This document shows, piece by piece, positions 1 to 8,997 of a stretch of DNA of 64,000 bases (its first letter is position 1; the number at the start of each line of letters is the position of its first letter). This DNA is from Proteiniphilum sp. X52 (GTDB taxonomy: Bacteria > Bacteroidota > Bacteroidia > Bacteroidales > Dysgonomonadaceae), in contig NZ_RDSD01000010.1 of the NCBI RefSeq assembly GCF_003712195.1, forward strand, positions 1-64,000. The letters are read 5' to 3'. The notes under the pieces were generated by a model. That model saw only the letters and a program-made list of their open reading frames with translations, was not told the DNA's origin and made no database searches. The position numbers and the translations under genes are program-made.

Positions 1-52
1 AAAGCATCAATCCGCATACTCCCATCAACAATAAAAAATAAGGTGCTCTCAT
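1..52 (-). CDS. Exported protein, N-terminal fragment (runs off left edge)
   Basis: Reading the minus strand from an ATG at 52-50 gives MRAPYFLLLMGVCGLML, a short positively charged start followed by a hydrophobic run and a Cys at residue 13. This is what a signal peptide or lipoprotein signal looks like. Only 17 codons are inside the window, so the mature protein and its function cannot be told. The call rests on the signal-peptide character alone. Confidence 0.5.
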   Translation of the reverse strand, partial: MRAPYFLLLMGVCGLML

Positions 53-421
53 GCTATGAATGCTCTAATTTGAATTTTACGACGGGCAAATCATCTTCAA
101 GAAAGACAATGTCTCCATTAAAATATTTTCTATCCGAGGAATCGCGACAAGAGATCAAAAATATCCCCCCAAAAGATATAAGCAATAGGGTCGGTAAAAA
201 ATGGGTTGAAAACGAACCATGCATCATTTATTTTCTTTTGCCAATTATCAATACAAAAAAAGAAAAATGCAGTATAAATTCGAAACTTTTTGACTCATTT
301 ATAACTCATTTTTCTTAATTATCAGATAATAAAACACATATCTGTTCATTTACGTCTGATTTTGTTTTGAATTTTGTGTATTGATAGATTATTTTTAATT
401 TTGAGGGGCAAGTAAACAGTT
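53..421. other. AT-rich intergenic stretch
   Basis: No convincing gene. A plus-strand open frame of 91 codons crosses it, but its start overlaps the signal-peptide start on the other strand, its composition is that of AT-rich spacer and the peptide resembles nothing I know. The stretch should carry the divergent promoters of the minus-strand exported protein and of the regulator at 422. I see no clean TAnnTTTG box. Confidence 0.4.
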
Positions 422-1456
422 ATGATTTTTACGGATTCAATATATAGAAAGTTAAGTTTGTATTTTATCATTGCGGCGTCTTCTGTTTTTATTCTATTGA
501 CTATTCTGGGAATTGCAGAATATAGAGCATCGGAGTACAAATTACAAAAGACATTATCCTCCATATTCAACCAGTCCATACAAGAGCAAGTCAAGCTCAA
601 TATGGAAGGAGAGTTTGTAGCAATACATAATAATCAATCATTTGAAAAAGGAGCAATTAGAACCCAAAGAGTGGTTACCGAAGATACCACTATTGCAAAA
701 GAAGTTGAGGTGATTGAAGATATGGGGCTGGAACTATTTAAAAATTCACAAACCTATCTGTCGCTTTGCAAACATATTCAACCGCAGGAGTTACAGCAAA
801 TTTTCGATTCCAAACTGCAGGAAAACGGACTTATGTGTTCTTCTGTTGTCCTGATACGCCATCATCAACGTACACAAACAAGTGGTGACACTACCAAGCT
901 TAGTACCTATTACCGAATACCGGTTATTAAAGGTGGAGTTTTTGATGAAATTGACTATGAGGGATTTATTTACTATTCAACTTTTTTGCCATTTAAGTTG
1001 ATGTCTAAAAGTATATTGCCGGTATTACTCTTCATCGAAATTTTAATGTTGGGAGTGATCGCATATTTCACCATAGAGAAAAGGAAGATAAAACCCGATA
1101 AGATCGTGAAACGAGGAAGATGTTATTATATGGGCATAACTATTTTTGATATCGGAAAATGCGAGTTAATCGGAGACAAGAATGAAATTATCGCTGTTAC
1201 TAAGAAACCTTCGGAAATGCTTTTGATGTTTCTCCGGAGTGATGAACACAGAGTCGAGAAAAACACACTTAAAGAAACCCTATGGCCTGATAATCCTTAC
1301 ACTGTTGACAAAAATTTGACGAGTACAGTTAACAAATTAAGAAATTTTCTTAAAGAGGTGGATTGCACATTTAATCTTGTTACGAAAAAAGGAGATGAAT
1401 ATTACGAATTGAAATTTATACAAGATGATATGGAAGCAAAGAAAGTCGAAAATTAA
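422..1456 (+). CDS. Membrane-anchored winged-helix transcriptional regulator (ToxR/CadC-like layout)
   Basis: 344 residues. TM helix 1 spans about residues 12-33 and TM helix 2 about 197-218, leaving a periplasmic part of about 160 residues. The cytoplasmic C-terminus, about 255-332, looks like an OmpR/Trans_reg_C winged helix (KKPSEMLLMFLRS, then LKETLWPD and NLTSTVNKLRNFL). There is no receiver or kinase domain, so this is inferred to be a one-component regulator sensing something outside the inner membrane. Unlike ToxR and CadC, the DNA-binding domain is C-terminal and a second TM segment is present. The ligand and targets are unknown; the adjacent edge gene and nusB give no hint. Start is the first ATG of the open frame. 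Confidence 0.7.
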   Translation: MIFTDSIYRKLSLYFIIAASSVFILLTILGIAEYRASEYKLQKTLSSIFNQSIQEQVKLNMEGEFVAIHNNQSFEKGAIRTQRVVTEDTTIAKEVEVIEDMGLELFKNSQTYLSLCKHIQPQELQQIFDSKLQENGLMCSSVVLIRHHQRTQTSGDTTKLSTYYRIPVIKGGVFDEIDYEGFIYYSTFLPFKLMSKSILPVLLFIEILMLGVIAYFTIEKRKIKPDKIVKRGRCYYMGITIFDIGKCELIGDKNEIIAVTKKPSEMLLMFLRSDEHRVEKNTLKETLWPDNPYTVDKNLTSTVNKLRNFLKEVDCTFNLVTKKGDEYYELKFIQDDMEAKKVEN

Positions 1457-1500
1457 CCCAGTGTCGGTATTTTCCGCAAAGCGCTCCGAAAGTTCATTGA

Positions 1501-2427
1501 TTAGTTTTTAAAGATACGATTTTCTTTTTTTATTTCCTGCACAATCGCATCCAAAATTCCATTGATAAAGGTGCCGCTTTTGGAGGTACTGTAGGATTTG
1601 GCAATCTCGATATATTCGTTAAGCGAAACATTGGTCGGGATAGAATCAAATGTAAATATCTCGGAAAGAGCTACCTGCATGATGACAAGATCCATGAACG
1701 CAATGCGGTCGAAATCCCATTTCTCAGTGTGTTTCTCAATGAGTCTGCGGTATTCCTTTTCATCCAATATGGAATTATGCAGTAATTTCAGCGCATACTC
1801 CTTGTCTTCCTCATCTTTAAACATCGGCAACAGGGGTTGATTGTCGCCATTCTCTGCCGAAAACCGCTTGATGGTCTTCATTACAAAGGTCTGTACAATC
1901 TCAATATCGTCATTCCAGTATATGCACTCATCCTCCAGGATATCATCCAGTTCTTCGTTCAGGTAGATAAACTGCTTGAATGTTTTCCGCCAGAACTCCT
2001 GGTCTTCTTGGTAGGTGGGAGAAGCGATCGCGGCGTATTCTTTGTAAGTGTCAGAAGATAAAATGTCGTCTAACAGTTTTTTGACGAACGCTTCGTTCGA
2101 CTCCCACGACATGGGACGTTCCGCAAGCTGTCTTTGGAATTGCCTGTTCCCGCGCAATTGCACGATGAACTTATTGTCGATAAGATGGGTGTTGGGATGT
2201 AGATCCTCCTCCGTCGGCAAGAATTTATTCCGTTTAGTCTCCACCCTGCTTTGATACGAATCGGTGAGCTCTACCATCAGAAGAAGTAGAAAATAATAAA
2301 GATCGTATGATTTCTGCAGGCCGAATAATAATTCTTTTTCGGCGTTACGTAAATCTTTATTCGTATTTTGGTACCAAGCATAAACCAATTGTACTACCCT
2401 GATACGAATTAAATTTCTGTTAATCAT
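1501..2427 (-). CDS. nusB: Transcription antitermination factor NusB
   Basis: 308 residues, about twice the length of E. coli NusB, as usual in Bacteroidales, where an extended N-terminal part precedes the conserved helical domain. The C-terminal signature is clear: WDFDRIAFMDLVIMQVALSE followed by IPTNVSLNEYIEIAKSYS and GTFINGILDAI. NusB binds boxA RNA with NusE (S10) and promotes antitermination of rRNA operons. It stands alone on the minus strand behind a TACTTTTG box (2463-2456). Confidence 0.93.
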   Translation of the reverse strand: MINRNLIRIRVVQLVYAWYQNTNKDLRNAEKELLFGLQKSYDLYYFLLLLMVELTDSYQSRVETKRNKFLPTEEDLHPNTHLIDNKFIVQLRGNRQFQRQLAERPMSWESNEAFVKKLLDDILSSDTYKEYAAIASPTYQEDQEFWRKTFKQFIYLNEELDDILEDECIYWNDDIEIVQTFVMKTIKRFSAENGDNQPLLPMFKDEEDKEYALKLLHNSILDEKEYRRLIEKHTEKWDFDRIAFMDLVIMQVALSEIFTFDSIPTNVSLNEYIEIAKSYSTSKSGTFINGILDAIVQEIKKENRIFKN

Positions 2428-2455
2428 TGTCTCAATGAACTTAGTTTTAGAGTTG

Positions 2456-2463
2456 CAAAAGTA
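2456..2463 (-). promoter_or_regulatory. Bacteroidota -7 box for nusB
   Basis: Minus-strand TACTTTTG followed by C, about 30 bp upstream of the nusB ATG, matches the TAnnTTTG -7 consensus of the Bacteroidota sigma factor. No clear TTTG -33 box is seen. Confidence 0.5.
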
Positions 2464-2531
2464 GCTAATTTTTCGGTATTAAACACACTGTTGAGCGAAA
2501 AGTAGGTCTGTCGGGTGAAATCAGAAAGAAA

Positions 2532-2583
2532 GCCGGCCTGTTATTTGGAACAAATTCATAAAATTTGCAGAAATGCGGCCGGT
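2532..2583. terminator. Long-loop inverted repeat between gdpD-like gene and nusB
   Basis: GCCGGCC at 2532-2538 pairs with GGCCGGT at 2577-2583 (one G-U), with a 38-nt loop that can itself pair AAATT with AATTT. A competing pairing GGAACAA (2547-2553) with TTGTTCC (about 2607) is also possible. It has no good T-run on either strand, so a terminator role is weakly supported. Confidence 0.25.
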
Positions 2584-2664
2584 TTGCTATATGGGGTACA
2601 AACATTGTTCCAACTTTTATCTCCACAGATTGAGAGTAATAAAAATAGGACCATGTTTCGTGAA

Positions 2665-3567
2665 TTAATCATGTAAATTTTTGCTTCTTAGATATTCTAT
2701 AAGGTATCCGGGACGATCTGTCTGGAGGATACGCGCTCCAAGTGTGTCAATCAGGTAGCCGTAACCTTTATCCGGATCCTCCAATGACATATCATCGTCA
2801 TGACCGCCTGCCATTGTATCCCAAAGTGTATTGTACCAAATGAGGGATTTACCGTATAGCTTATCTTTAATTTTCAACGGTAATGGATTAGTGTCGTTTT
2901 CGTAAAGAAGCTCAAAAGCTACCGGATTCATATCTTGCACAAAAAGGTTTATCTGTTCTTCTGAATTTTCATTATCAAGATTAACAATCGGTATATAGGT
3001 CACCTCTTCAATATATTTCCCGAATTGTTGTTTGACTTCCTGTGCGGACTTATTTCCTTTCATTATCACTTGCTTTGTAGTTCCTGTTTTCTTCAGAAGT
3101 GGATATATCTCATCAAAATAACGATCAGCTTTATCGAGATTAATAAGTATCTTCCCTTTCGTCTGGTATAGGGCCTCTTCAAGTGTTGGTACAATTTCTT
3201 TTGTTCTAATATTGATCCCGTTTTTAAGCCTTAAAGTACGAATAGAATCCAGTGTCCAATCTGCAACCAAGCCTTTTCCCGTTGTTGTTCTGTTCAGCGT
3301 TGCATCGTGCATGAGGATAATATGGCCGTCTTTCGTGCGTTGCACATCGAGTTCAACAATGTCTACACCCATTCTGATGGCATTTTCGATTGCAGGAAGA
3401 GAATTCTCAGGAGCATAGCGCCAATCGCCACGATGAGCAACTACCAGCACAGAGCTTTGGTCTCTGTTCATCAATCTGTCTCTTATCTCTGTGGCGCGGT
3501 TCTGGGCTATGGTAAGCTGTAAAACAAAAAGAAGGAGTAGTAGTATATATATTTTTCTAATAATCAT
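2665..3567 (-). CDS. Glycerophosphodiester phosphodiesterase, exported
   Basis: 300 residues with an N-terminal signal peptide (residues 1-21, ending in a Q-rich cut region). The GDPD catalytic motifs are present: HRGDWRYAPENSL near residue 45, ELDVQRTKDGHIILMHD near 77-93 and LNRTTTGKG after it. The family hydrolyses glycerophosphodiesters to glycerol-3-phosphate and an alcohol using a metal ion held by Glu/Asp and two His. The signal predicts a periplasmic or outer-surface enzyme scavenging phospholipid head groups. Monocistronic on the minus strand; a decayed transposase lies just upstream. Confidence 0.9.
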   Translation of the reverse strand: MIIRKIYILLLLLFVLQLTIAQNRATEIRDRLMNRDQSSVLVVAHRGDWRYAPENSLPAIENAIRMGVDIVELDVQRTKDGHIILMHDATLNRTTTGKGLVADWTLDSIRTLRLKNGINIRTKEIVPTLEEALYQTKGKILINLDKADRYFDEIYPLLKKTGTTKQVIMKGNKSAQEVKQQFGKYIEEVTYIPIVNLDNENSEEQINLFVQDMNPVAFELLYENDTNPLPLKIKDKLYGKSLIWYNTLWDTMAGGHDDDMSLEDPDKGYGYLIDTLGARILQTDRPGYLIEYLRSKNLHD

Positions 3568-3725
3568 TTTTTCTTAGTTTAATATCTTATTTTTCCAGAT
3601 TAGTTTTTCTCCCCAGAATGGAAGGATAGTTTTGTACGTCTTCAATCTAAAGTTTACAATTGCAAGTATAGTTCATTTATTTGTAAAATACTCTTTTTAG
3701 GATATTTTTCTTTTCAAAACCCTCG

Positions 3726-3985
3726 TTATTTTGTGAGAGGGCGTTCGAAAAGAAAAATATTAGTGTTGCGTGCTTGTGGCATTTTGAACTGTTCGTAAGT
3801 TTTTCTCCTTAAAAGCATAGACTCTTTTTTTATTTGTTTTCTGATTTTTAAAATTTTCTCTTCTCTGCCCATATAAATATCGGCAGGTGGAAGGTTGTCG
3901 AGTGATTCGTGATAACGTTCGTTATTATAGTAATTCACGAACTCGCCAATTACTTGTTTGTAATTGCTAAAAACGGATAAAAATT
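3726..3985 (-). pseudogene. IS transposase remnant (C-terminal end of integrase-core domain)
   Basis: The minus-strand frame is open from a stop near 3985 and reads KQVIGEFVNYYNNERYHESL then NLPPADIYMGREEKILKIRK, ending at 3726. NNERYHESL with the following P-AD-Y sequence is the hallmark end of an IS3/IS481-type rve transposase. The D-D-E part and the HTH are missing, so about 85 codons survive of a roughly 300-400 codon gene. The ATG-initiated part (3726-3938) is not a functional gene. Confidence 0.75.
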
Positions 3986-4480
3986 ATCCCTTATGTGCAA
4001 AATTACGATTAAAACCGAGATAATTAAAGATTTCAATTCTAATTTTTTTATAAAATCAAATCAGTTTCAGTAATCTATTCCAAACTATTTTCGTAGATTT
4101 GTGAAACTATTAAGAAGCTGTTTTGAATTTTTTCATCCATTGTTTTTCATCCATTTTTTTTGATGGATTTGGATTTTCATTGATTGAAATGTGGCGGGCC
4201 ACTTAAACGAAATGAAAGTTCAAAGGCGCGAAAAAGGGCAAAAAACAATATGAAAGAGTGGAAAAATAAGCGTAAAATAATTACTCGTAAAATTCAAAAC
4301 AGTTTCTAATTACATGCCAAATCTTGAATTGAAACAATGTTCGGCGGAGCCAAAATCAACGTAGTCAAATCCGAAATTTGAAGTTTGAAATCCAAAATTC
4401 TCAAATCTTCAATTTAATTCAGTCTTGATTTTTGGTTCTAAAGAAATAGATACACTAACCAAGAAAAGTAAACTATCATT
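3986..4480. other. AT-rich intergenic stretch with a MITE-like element
   Basis: No gene. It carries the inverted-repeat element described separately (4110-4310) and then word-like AT-rich spacer (repeated TTTGAA/AAATC words around 4370-4425) up to the hexosaminidase start. No TAnnTTTG promoter box was found before 4481. Confidence 0.5.
4110..4310. mobile_element. MITE-like element with ~20-bp terminal inverted repeats
   Basis: The left end TTAAGAAGCTGTTTTGAATT (4110-4129) is matched inverted by AATTCAAAACAGTTTCTAAT (4291-4310), with two or three mismatches. The 200-bp interior has no reading frame worth noting. A lone copy of the same end, TTTCAAAACAGTTTCTAA, occurs at about 26515-26533 in this window, which supports a dispersed element. 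No clear target-site duplication was found. Confidence 0.5.
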
Positions 4481-6394
4481 ATGAAGAGAGGAATATTTAT
4501 ACTTACGCTTATGTTGACCGTTATATCGGGTATAGCACAGCAACAGGAGCGGAATATCTCCATTATCCCCGAACCTGTTTCGCTTCTCAAAAAAGGCGGG
4601 TACTATCTATTGCCCGATAAAATAGTCATTTCAAGTCCCGCGGATAAAGGGACTGCTTATATAAACAGGTTGCTGAAAGAAAAGCTTTCCACGGCGCCCG
4701 GCAGGAAAGTGGAGTTGACCACCTCTGCCGCTTCTGCCACTAATGCCGGTATTGAACTTATATTGAATCGAGAGGCCGATAAAGAGATTGGCAGTGAAGG
4801 TTACAGGCTGCAGGTGACGCCTCAGAAAGTGGTTATAAAGGCAAACCAGCCGGCCGGTCTGCTCTACGGGGTGCAGACGCTTTTACAGCTTTTGCCTCCC
4901 CAAATTGAAAGCGATAAAAGAGAGGAGCATGTTTCCTGGCAGATACCTGTGGTGGAGATTGTGGATTATCCCCGGGTAGAGTGGCGCGGATTGATGCTTG
5001 ATGTGTCGCGCCATTTCTTCACGGTGGACGAGGTAAAACGATTTATCGACAACATGGTGAAATACAAATACAATATATTTCACTGGCACCTTACTGATGA
5101 CGAGGGGTGGCGCATTGAGATAAAAAGTCTGCCGAAGTTGACCGAGGTGGGCGCATGGCGTACCGAACAGACAGGGTGGTTCGGTAGTCTTTCCGATCCC
5201 GATCGGGATGCTCCGAAAAACTACGGTGGTTTTTATACCCAGAAGGAGATCAGCGAGGTGATCGCGTATGCGATGGAACGCAATGTGCAGGTGATGCCGG
5301 AGATCGATGTGCCGGGGCACAGTTCGGCGGTATTGGCCGCATATCCCGAGCTGGCCTGCTTCCCCGAAAGCGGACACCATTTCGTGCGTACCGGAGCTCC
5401 TTTTCTCGACTGGAATACCGGAGGACGGCCTGCGGCCATGTATGAGAATACGCTTTGCCCCGCCAATGAAAACGTATATGAATTCATGGACAAGGTGATC
5501 ACGGAGGTGGCGGAGCTTTTCCCGTTTGAATATATTCATACAGGAGGTGATGAAGCTCCTTACACTTTTTGGGAAAAGAGTCCGGCCGTGAAGCAGTTAA
5601 TGACCCGTGAAGGAATAGAAGATATGGCCGGCGTACAATCCTACTTCGGCAAACGGGTGGAACAGATCATCCTTTCCAAAGGGAAAAAAATGATGGGCTG
5701 GGACGAAATCCTTGAAGGTGGCATTACACCCACCACGGCATTGATGAGCTGGCGCGGCATTGAGCATGGGATCGAAGCCTCCAGGTCGGGACATTATGTG
5801 GTGATGAGTCCGACGAATTATGTATATATCGATTATATGCAGGGTGATCGTTCTACTGAGCCAATTGTGTATAGCACGCTGCGATTGAATCAAACCTATC
5901 GATTCGACCCTATACCCGAAGGCGCCAATGCGGAGTATATATTAGGTGGACAGGCGAATTTGTGGACAGAGCAGGTCTATAATATCCGTCAGGCGGAATA
6001 TATGGTTTGGCCGCGCGGGTTTGCCGTGGCTGAATCGCTCTGGTCTCCAAAGGAAAAAAAGGATTGGACCCGTTTCACCTCCAAGACGGAAGATCATTTT
6101 GTGCGCTTGGATTATGCACAGACTAAATATTCCCCGGCGATGTACGATCCCATTGTCACAGTCACAAAGGAAGGGGAGGAGCTTGTCGTGACGCTCACCA
6201 CGGAGATCGACGGGTTGGACATTTATACCAGTTTCGATGCCTCTACTCCCGACAATTTCTATCCGCTCTATAAGGAGCCGTTGCGGGTTCCCAAAGATGC
6301 TTATATGCTGAGAATCATTTCCTATCGTGACGGCAAGCCTGTCGGGCGGCTGATGAGTATTCCCGCGGAAGAACTCAAGAAAAGAGCCGGATAG
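4481..6394 (+). CDS. Beta-N-acetylhexosaminidase, GH20 family, exported
   Basis: 637 residues. A signal peptide (about 1-19) is followed by the GH20b domain (about 25-160) and the TIM-barrel catalytic domain (about 165-510). Motifs include HWHLTDDEGWRIEI and the catalytic pair in HTGGDEAP (Asp357-Glu358), where the Asp stabilises the 2-acetamido group for substrate-assisted hydrolysis. A C-terminal beta domain follows. The enzyme releases terminal GlcNAc/GalNAc from glycans or chitin oligomers, probably in the periplasm. It is not within a recognisable polysaccharide utilisation locus: no SusC/D pair is nearby. Confidence 0.95.
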   Translation: MKRGIFILTLMLTVISGIAQQQERNISIIPEPVSLLKKGGYYLLPDKIVISSPADKGTAYINRLLKEKLSTAPGRKVELTTSAASATNAGIELILNREADKEIGSEGYRLQVTPQKVVIKANQPAGLLYGVQTLLQLLPPQIESDKREEHVSWQIPVVEIVDYPRVEWRGLMLDVSRHFFTVDEVKRFIDNMVKYKYNIFHWHLTDDEGWRIEIKSLPKLTEVGAWRTEQTGWFGSLSDPDRDAPKNYGGFYTQKEISEVIAYAMERNVQVMPEIDVPGHSSAVLAAYPELACFPESGHHFVRTGAPFLDWNTGGRPAAMYENTLCPANENVYEFMDKVITEVAELFPFEYIHTGGDEAPYTFWEKSPAVKQLMTREGIEDMAGVQSYFGKRVEQIILSKGKKMMGWDEILEGGITPTTALMSWRGIEHGIEASRSGHYVVMSPTNYVYIDYMQGDRSTEPIVYSTLRLNQTYRFDPIPEGANAEYILGGQANLWTEQVYNIRQAEYMVWPRGFAVAESLWSPKEKKDWTRFTSKTEDHFVRLDYAQTKYSPAMYDPIVTVTKEGEELVVTLTTEIDGLDIYTSFDASTPDNFYPLYKEPLRVPKDAYMLRIISYRDGKPVGRLMSIPAEELKKRAG

Positions 6395-6425
6395 ATAAGC
6401 CCAATTGATAATAAGTATTAAGTCG

Positions 6426-6456
6426 TTGTTTAATAAAAAGAAAATCATTACCTTTG
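6426..6456 (+). promoter_or_regulatory. Promoter of rplY operon
   Basis: TTGTT at 6426-6430 and TACCTTTG at 6449-6456 form a -33/-7 pair with about 20 bp between TTG and TA, matching the Bacteroidota promoter. It lies about 80 bp upstream of the rplY ATG. Confidence 0.6.
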
Positions 6457-6534
6457 CGCCGCTTTTTTGAAAGCTCCCGTGTGATGGGAAATAAAGAAAG
6501 CACTTTATTTTGAGTAACACAACAAATTGTAAAA

Positions 6535-7113
6535 ATGAAAACATTTGAATTAAAAGGCGAGATCAGAGACGATTTCGGGAAAAAAGCGGCCAGAGCATAT
6601 CGCAGTGAGGGGCTGATCCCGTGTGTTGTATACGGAGGACATGGCGAAGGCAATGTGAACTTCGTGGTCAAGCAGGGCGACGTGCGTAAATTGATTTACA
6701 CCCCGGAAGTCTTTCTGGTAAATCTCGACCTTGGAGAAAAGAAATTACAAGCCATCGTAAAAGAGTTGCAATTTCATCCGGTCAAAGACACCATTCTTCA
6801 TATCGACTTCCTGCACGTGGTTGAAAACGCACCTGTGGTGATTGAAATTCCTGTGCGTCTGGATGGTCTGGCTGCCGGCGTGAGAGCTGGTGGTAAGTTG
6901 TCGCTCGATATGCGTAAATTGAAAGTGAAAGCATTGCCATCCAAATTGCCCGAAGAATTGGTGGTGAACGTGGAAAAACTGGAATTGGGCAAATCTATCC
7001 AGGTGGGGCAGTTGAATTTCGACGATGTGGAAATATTGAACTCCAAGAATGCCGTCGTATGCCGTGTGCAGCTGACACGTGCGGCCAGAGGGGCAGCGGC
7101 AAAGGCCGAGTAA
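6535..7113 (+). CDS. rplY: 50S ribosomal protein L25/general stress protein Ctc
   Basis: 192 residues, the long TL5/Ctc form: an N-terminal 5S rRNA-binding L25 domain (about 1-90, starting [20 protein letters not shown]) and a C-terminal beta domain (about 95-180). It binds 5S rRNA in the large subunit. It is followed after 14 bp by pth, a pairing common in many bacteria. Confidence 0.95.
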   Translation: MKTFELKGEIRDDFGKKAARAYRSEGLIPCVVYGGHGEGNVNFVVKQGDVRKLIYTPEVFLVNLDLGEKKLQAIVKELQFHPVKDTILHIDFLHVVENAPVVIEIPVRLDGLAAGVRAGGKLSLDMRKLKVKALPSKLPEELVVNVEKLELGKSIQVGQLNFDDVEILNSKNAVVCRVQLTRAARGAAAKAE

Positions 7114-7127
7114 AAAGAGAGTGTGAA

Positions 7128-7688
7128 ATGAAATATTTGATTGCGGGATTGGGAAATATCGGACCCGATTATGAGCAAACCCGCCACAATATTGGATTTA
7201 TGGTATTGGACGCTTTTGCTAAAGCGTCCAATGTTGTTTTTGAGGACAGGCGATACGGTTTTGTCGCTCAGATGCGGCTTAGAAGCAAATCGCTTATCCT
7301 GCTCAAACCTTCTACTTTTATGAATCTGAGCGGGAACGCTATCCGCTACTGGTTGCAGAAGGAAAAGATCGAAACCCAGAATCTGCTGGTAGTGGTGGAT
7401 GATCTGGCTTTGCCTTTCGGCACATTACGAATGAAATCGAAGGGGAGTGATGCCGGTCATAATGGTTTAAAGCATATCCAGGATCTGATAGGGCAGGATT
7501 ATCCGCGGCTCAGGTTCGGCATCGGAGATGATTTTCCGCGGGGAGGACAGATTAATTATGTGCTGGACCGGTTTTCGGAAGAAGAACAGAGACTGTTGCC
7601 CGAACGGATCGATATGGCAGTGGATATGATCCGCAGCTTTTGTCTTGCGGGTATTCAGGTTACAATGAATCAGTACAATAACCGATAG
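7128..7688 (+). CDS. pth: Peptidyl-tRNA hydrolase
   Basis: 186 residues from ATG 7128; the open frame extends upstream into rplY but the conserved start is [20 protein letters not shown]. Asn10 and the catalytic His20 are in place, and the later motifs [10 protein letters not shown] and [12 protein letters not shown] are intact. It cleaves peptidyl-tRNA released from stalled ribosomes. Probably cotranscribed with rplY and perhaps the S4 protein downstream. Confidence 0.95.
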   Translation: MKYLIAGLGNIGPDYEQTRHNIGFMVLDAFAKASNVVFEDRRYGFVAQMRLRSKSLILLKPSTFMNLSGNAIRYWLQKEKIETQNLLVVVDDLALPFGTLRMKSKGSDAGHNGLKHIQDLIGQDYPRLRFGIGDDFPRGGQINYVLDRFSEEEQRLLPERIDMAVDMIRSFCLAGIQVTMNQYNNR

Positions 7689-7775
7689 GTCCTGCCCGTA
7701 TCGACAGGCTTGCTGTGGTGGATTTCCCCCGTCTGATGATAGCCTTTGTTCTGTTGATCCACTAATCTGAAGGAA

Positions 7776-8174
7776 ATGGATGAAATAAGGATAGATAAAT
7801 GGTTGTGGGCGGTGCGTATCTTTAAGACACGTACGGCCGCCTCCGAAGCCTGCAAGAAAGGGCGGGTGATGATCGGGAAGGTCGCTGTGAAACCTTCAAG
7901 GAATATCAGGGCCGGTGAGATCATTGAAGTGAGAAAACCGCCAGTCACTTTTTCATTCAAAGTGCTGGCATTGACCGACAAACGCATGGGTGCGTCCAAA
8001 GTGGGCGAGTTCATGGAAAACGTGACCCTTCCCGATCAATACGAATTGCTGGAGTTGAACCGGATCAGCGGATTTGTCGACAGACAAAGGGGGGCCGGAC
8101 GGCCCACCAAGAAAGAGCGGCGTGACTTGGAGCAATTTACCGGCTCATTCGATTTTGACGAATCCGATTTTTAA
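7776..8174 (+). CDS. S4-domain RNA-binding protein, Hsp15 (HslR)-like
   Basis: 132 residues. The S4 RNA-binding fold occupies about residues 3-65, beginning MDEIRIDKWLWAVRIFKTRT and with the basic ACKKGRVMIGKVAVKPS segment. The C-terminus is basic then acidic. E. coli Hsp15 binds 50S subunits carrying peptidyl-tRNA, which would fit the neighbour pth, but function here is inferred from family only. Confidence 0.85.
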   Translation: MDEIRIDKWLWAVRIFKTRTAASEACKKGRVMIGKVAVKPSRNIRAGEIIEVRKPPVTFSFKVLALTDKRMGASKVGEFMENVTLPDQYELLELNRISGFVDRQRGAGRPTKKERRDLEQFTGSFDFDESDF

Positions 8175-8205
8175 ATCAGGTTCAACTTATAAAGATGTAG
8201 CGGTT

Positions 8206-8787
8206 ATGACTTTTTTTTCAAATAAATATCACCTCATCCTCGCGTCTAATTCGCCCCGGAGAAGAGAGTTGCTTTCCGGAATCGACGTGGAATATGAGGT
8301 ACTGGCTTTACCGGATATTGACGAGTCGTATCCCGACGATCTCCCTCATGAGGAAATCCCGGAGTTCCTGGCAAAGAAGAAAGCATCGGCTTATATTTCA
8401 CTGCTGCGGGATGACACATTGCTTCTTACGGCTGATACCGTCGTACTGTTACATGACCGTATTTTGGGTAAGCCATTGGATAAAGAGGATGCAAAGCGGA
8501 TGTTGAAAGAGCTGTCCGGTGAGACGCACCGTGTGGTCACGGGCGTTTGCCTGACATCAAGACAGAAGCAGGTCTGTTTCTCCGATACCGCCCATGTCAC
8601 ATTCGGGCTGCTGACGGACGATGAGATCGATTATTACGTGGAGAAATACGATCCGTCGGACAAGGCCGGAGCCTATGGTGTACAGGAATGGATCGGTTAT
8701 GTGGGTGTAAAGGGAATAGAGGGTTCCTATTTCAATGTGATGGGATTGCCCATTTTCAAGGTATACCGCGAATTGAGACGGTTTTAG
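8206..8787 (+). CDS. maf: Maf family nucleotide pyrophosphatase
   Basis: 193 residues from ATG 8206; the frame stays open upstream across the end of the S4 gene, but alignment of the first motif (LILASNSPRRRELLSG) fixes this start. The family motifs TADTVV, GKPLDKEDAKRML and the GAYGVQEWIGY segment are present. Maf/YhdE/YceF enzymes hydrolyse dTTP, UTP or modified nucleotides. Cotranscribed with the S4 gene (31 bp gap). Confidence 0.92.
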   Translation: MTFFSNKYHLILASNSPRRRELLSGIDVEYEVLALPDIDESYPDDLPHEEIPEFLAKKKASAYISLLRDDTLLLTADTVVLLHDRILGKPLDKEDAKRMLKELSGETHRVVTGVCLTSRQKQVCFSDTAHVTFGLLTDDEIDYYVEKYDPSDKAGAYGVQEWIGYVGVKGIEGSYFNVMGLPIFKVYRELRRF

Positions 8788-8832
8788 AAACCACTTTTTT
8801 CCTGTCTGTTAGCAGGAGGAAAATAAAAAATG

Positions 8833-8840
8833 TATCTTTG
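8833..8840 (+). promoter_or_regulatory. Bacteroidota -7 box before aspartate kinase
   Basis: TATCTTTG followed by CGG at 8833-8840 is a good -7 box, about 158 bp upstream of the aspartate kinase start. No clear -33 TTTG was found. The leader between contains word-like repeated sequence (CTAATG/GATG). Confidence 0.45.
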
Positions 8841-8997
8841 CGGCGCGGGGGCTAATGGGTTAACAGGCTAATGAGATGATGTGTTGATTTAATAATGGGT
8901 GATTATTGCAGGTGTAATCTGCCAATCAGTAAATCCTCGATTTGACAAGTCGTCTTGGCACTTGGCTCCTGACTCTTTTTGATTCATAATATTAAAT

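Noticed and set aside
43-318. 91-codon plus-strand frame at the left edge
   Set aside because: It overlaps a better signal-peptide start on the minus strand, has spacer-like AT-rich composition and no recognisable features.
4110-4310. Target-site duplication around the MITE-like element
   Set aside because: Flanking bases (ATTA and AATT) do not give a consistent direct repeat.
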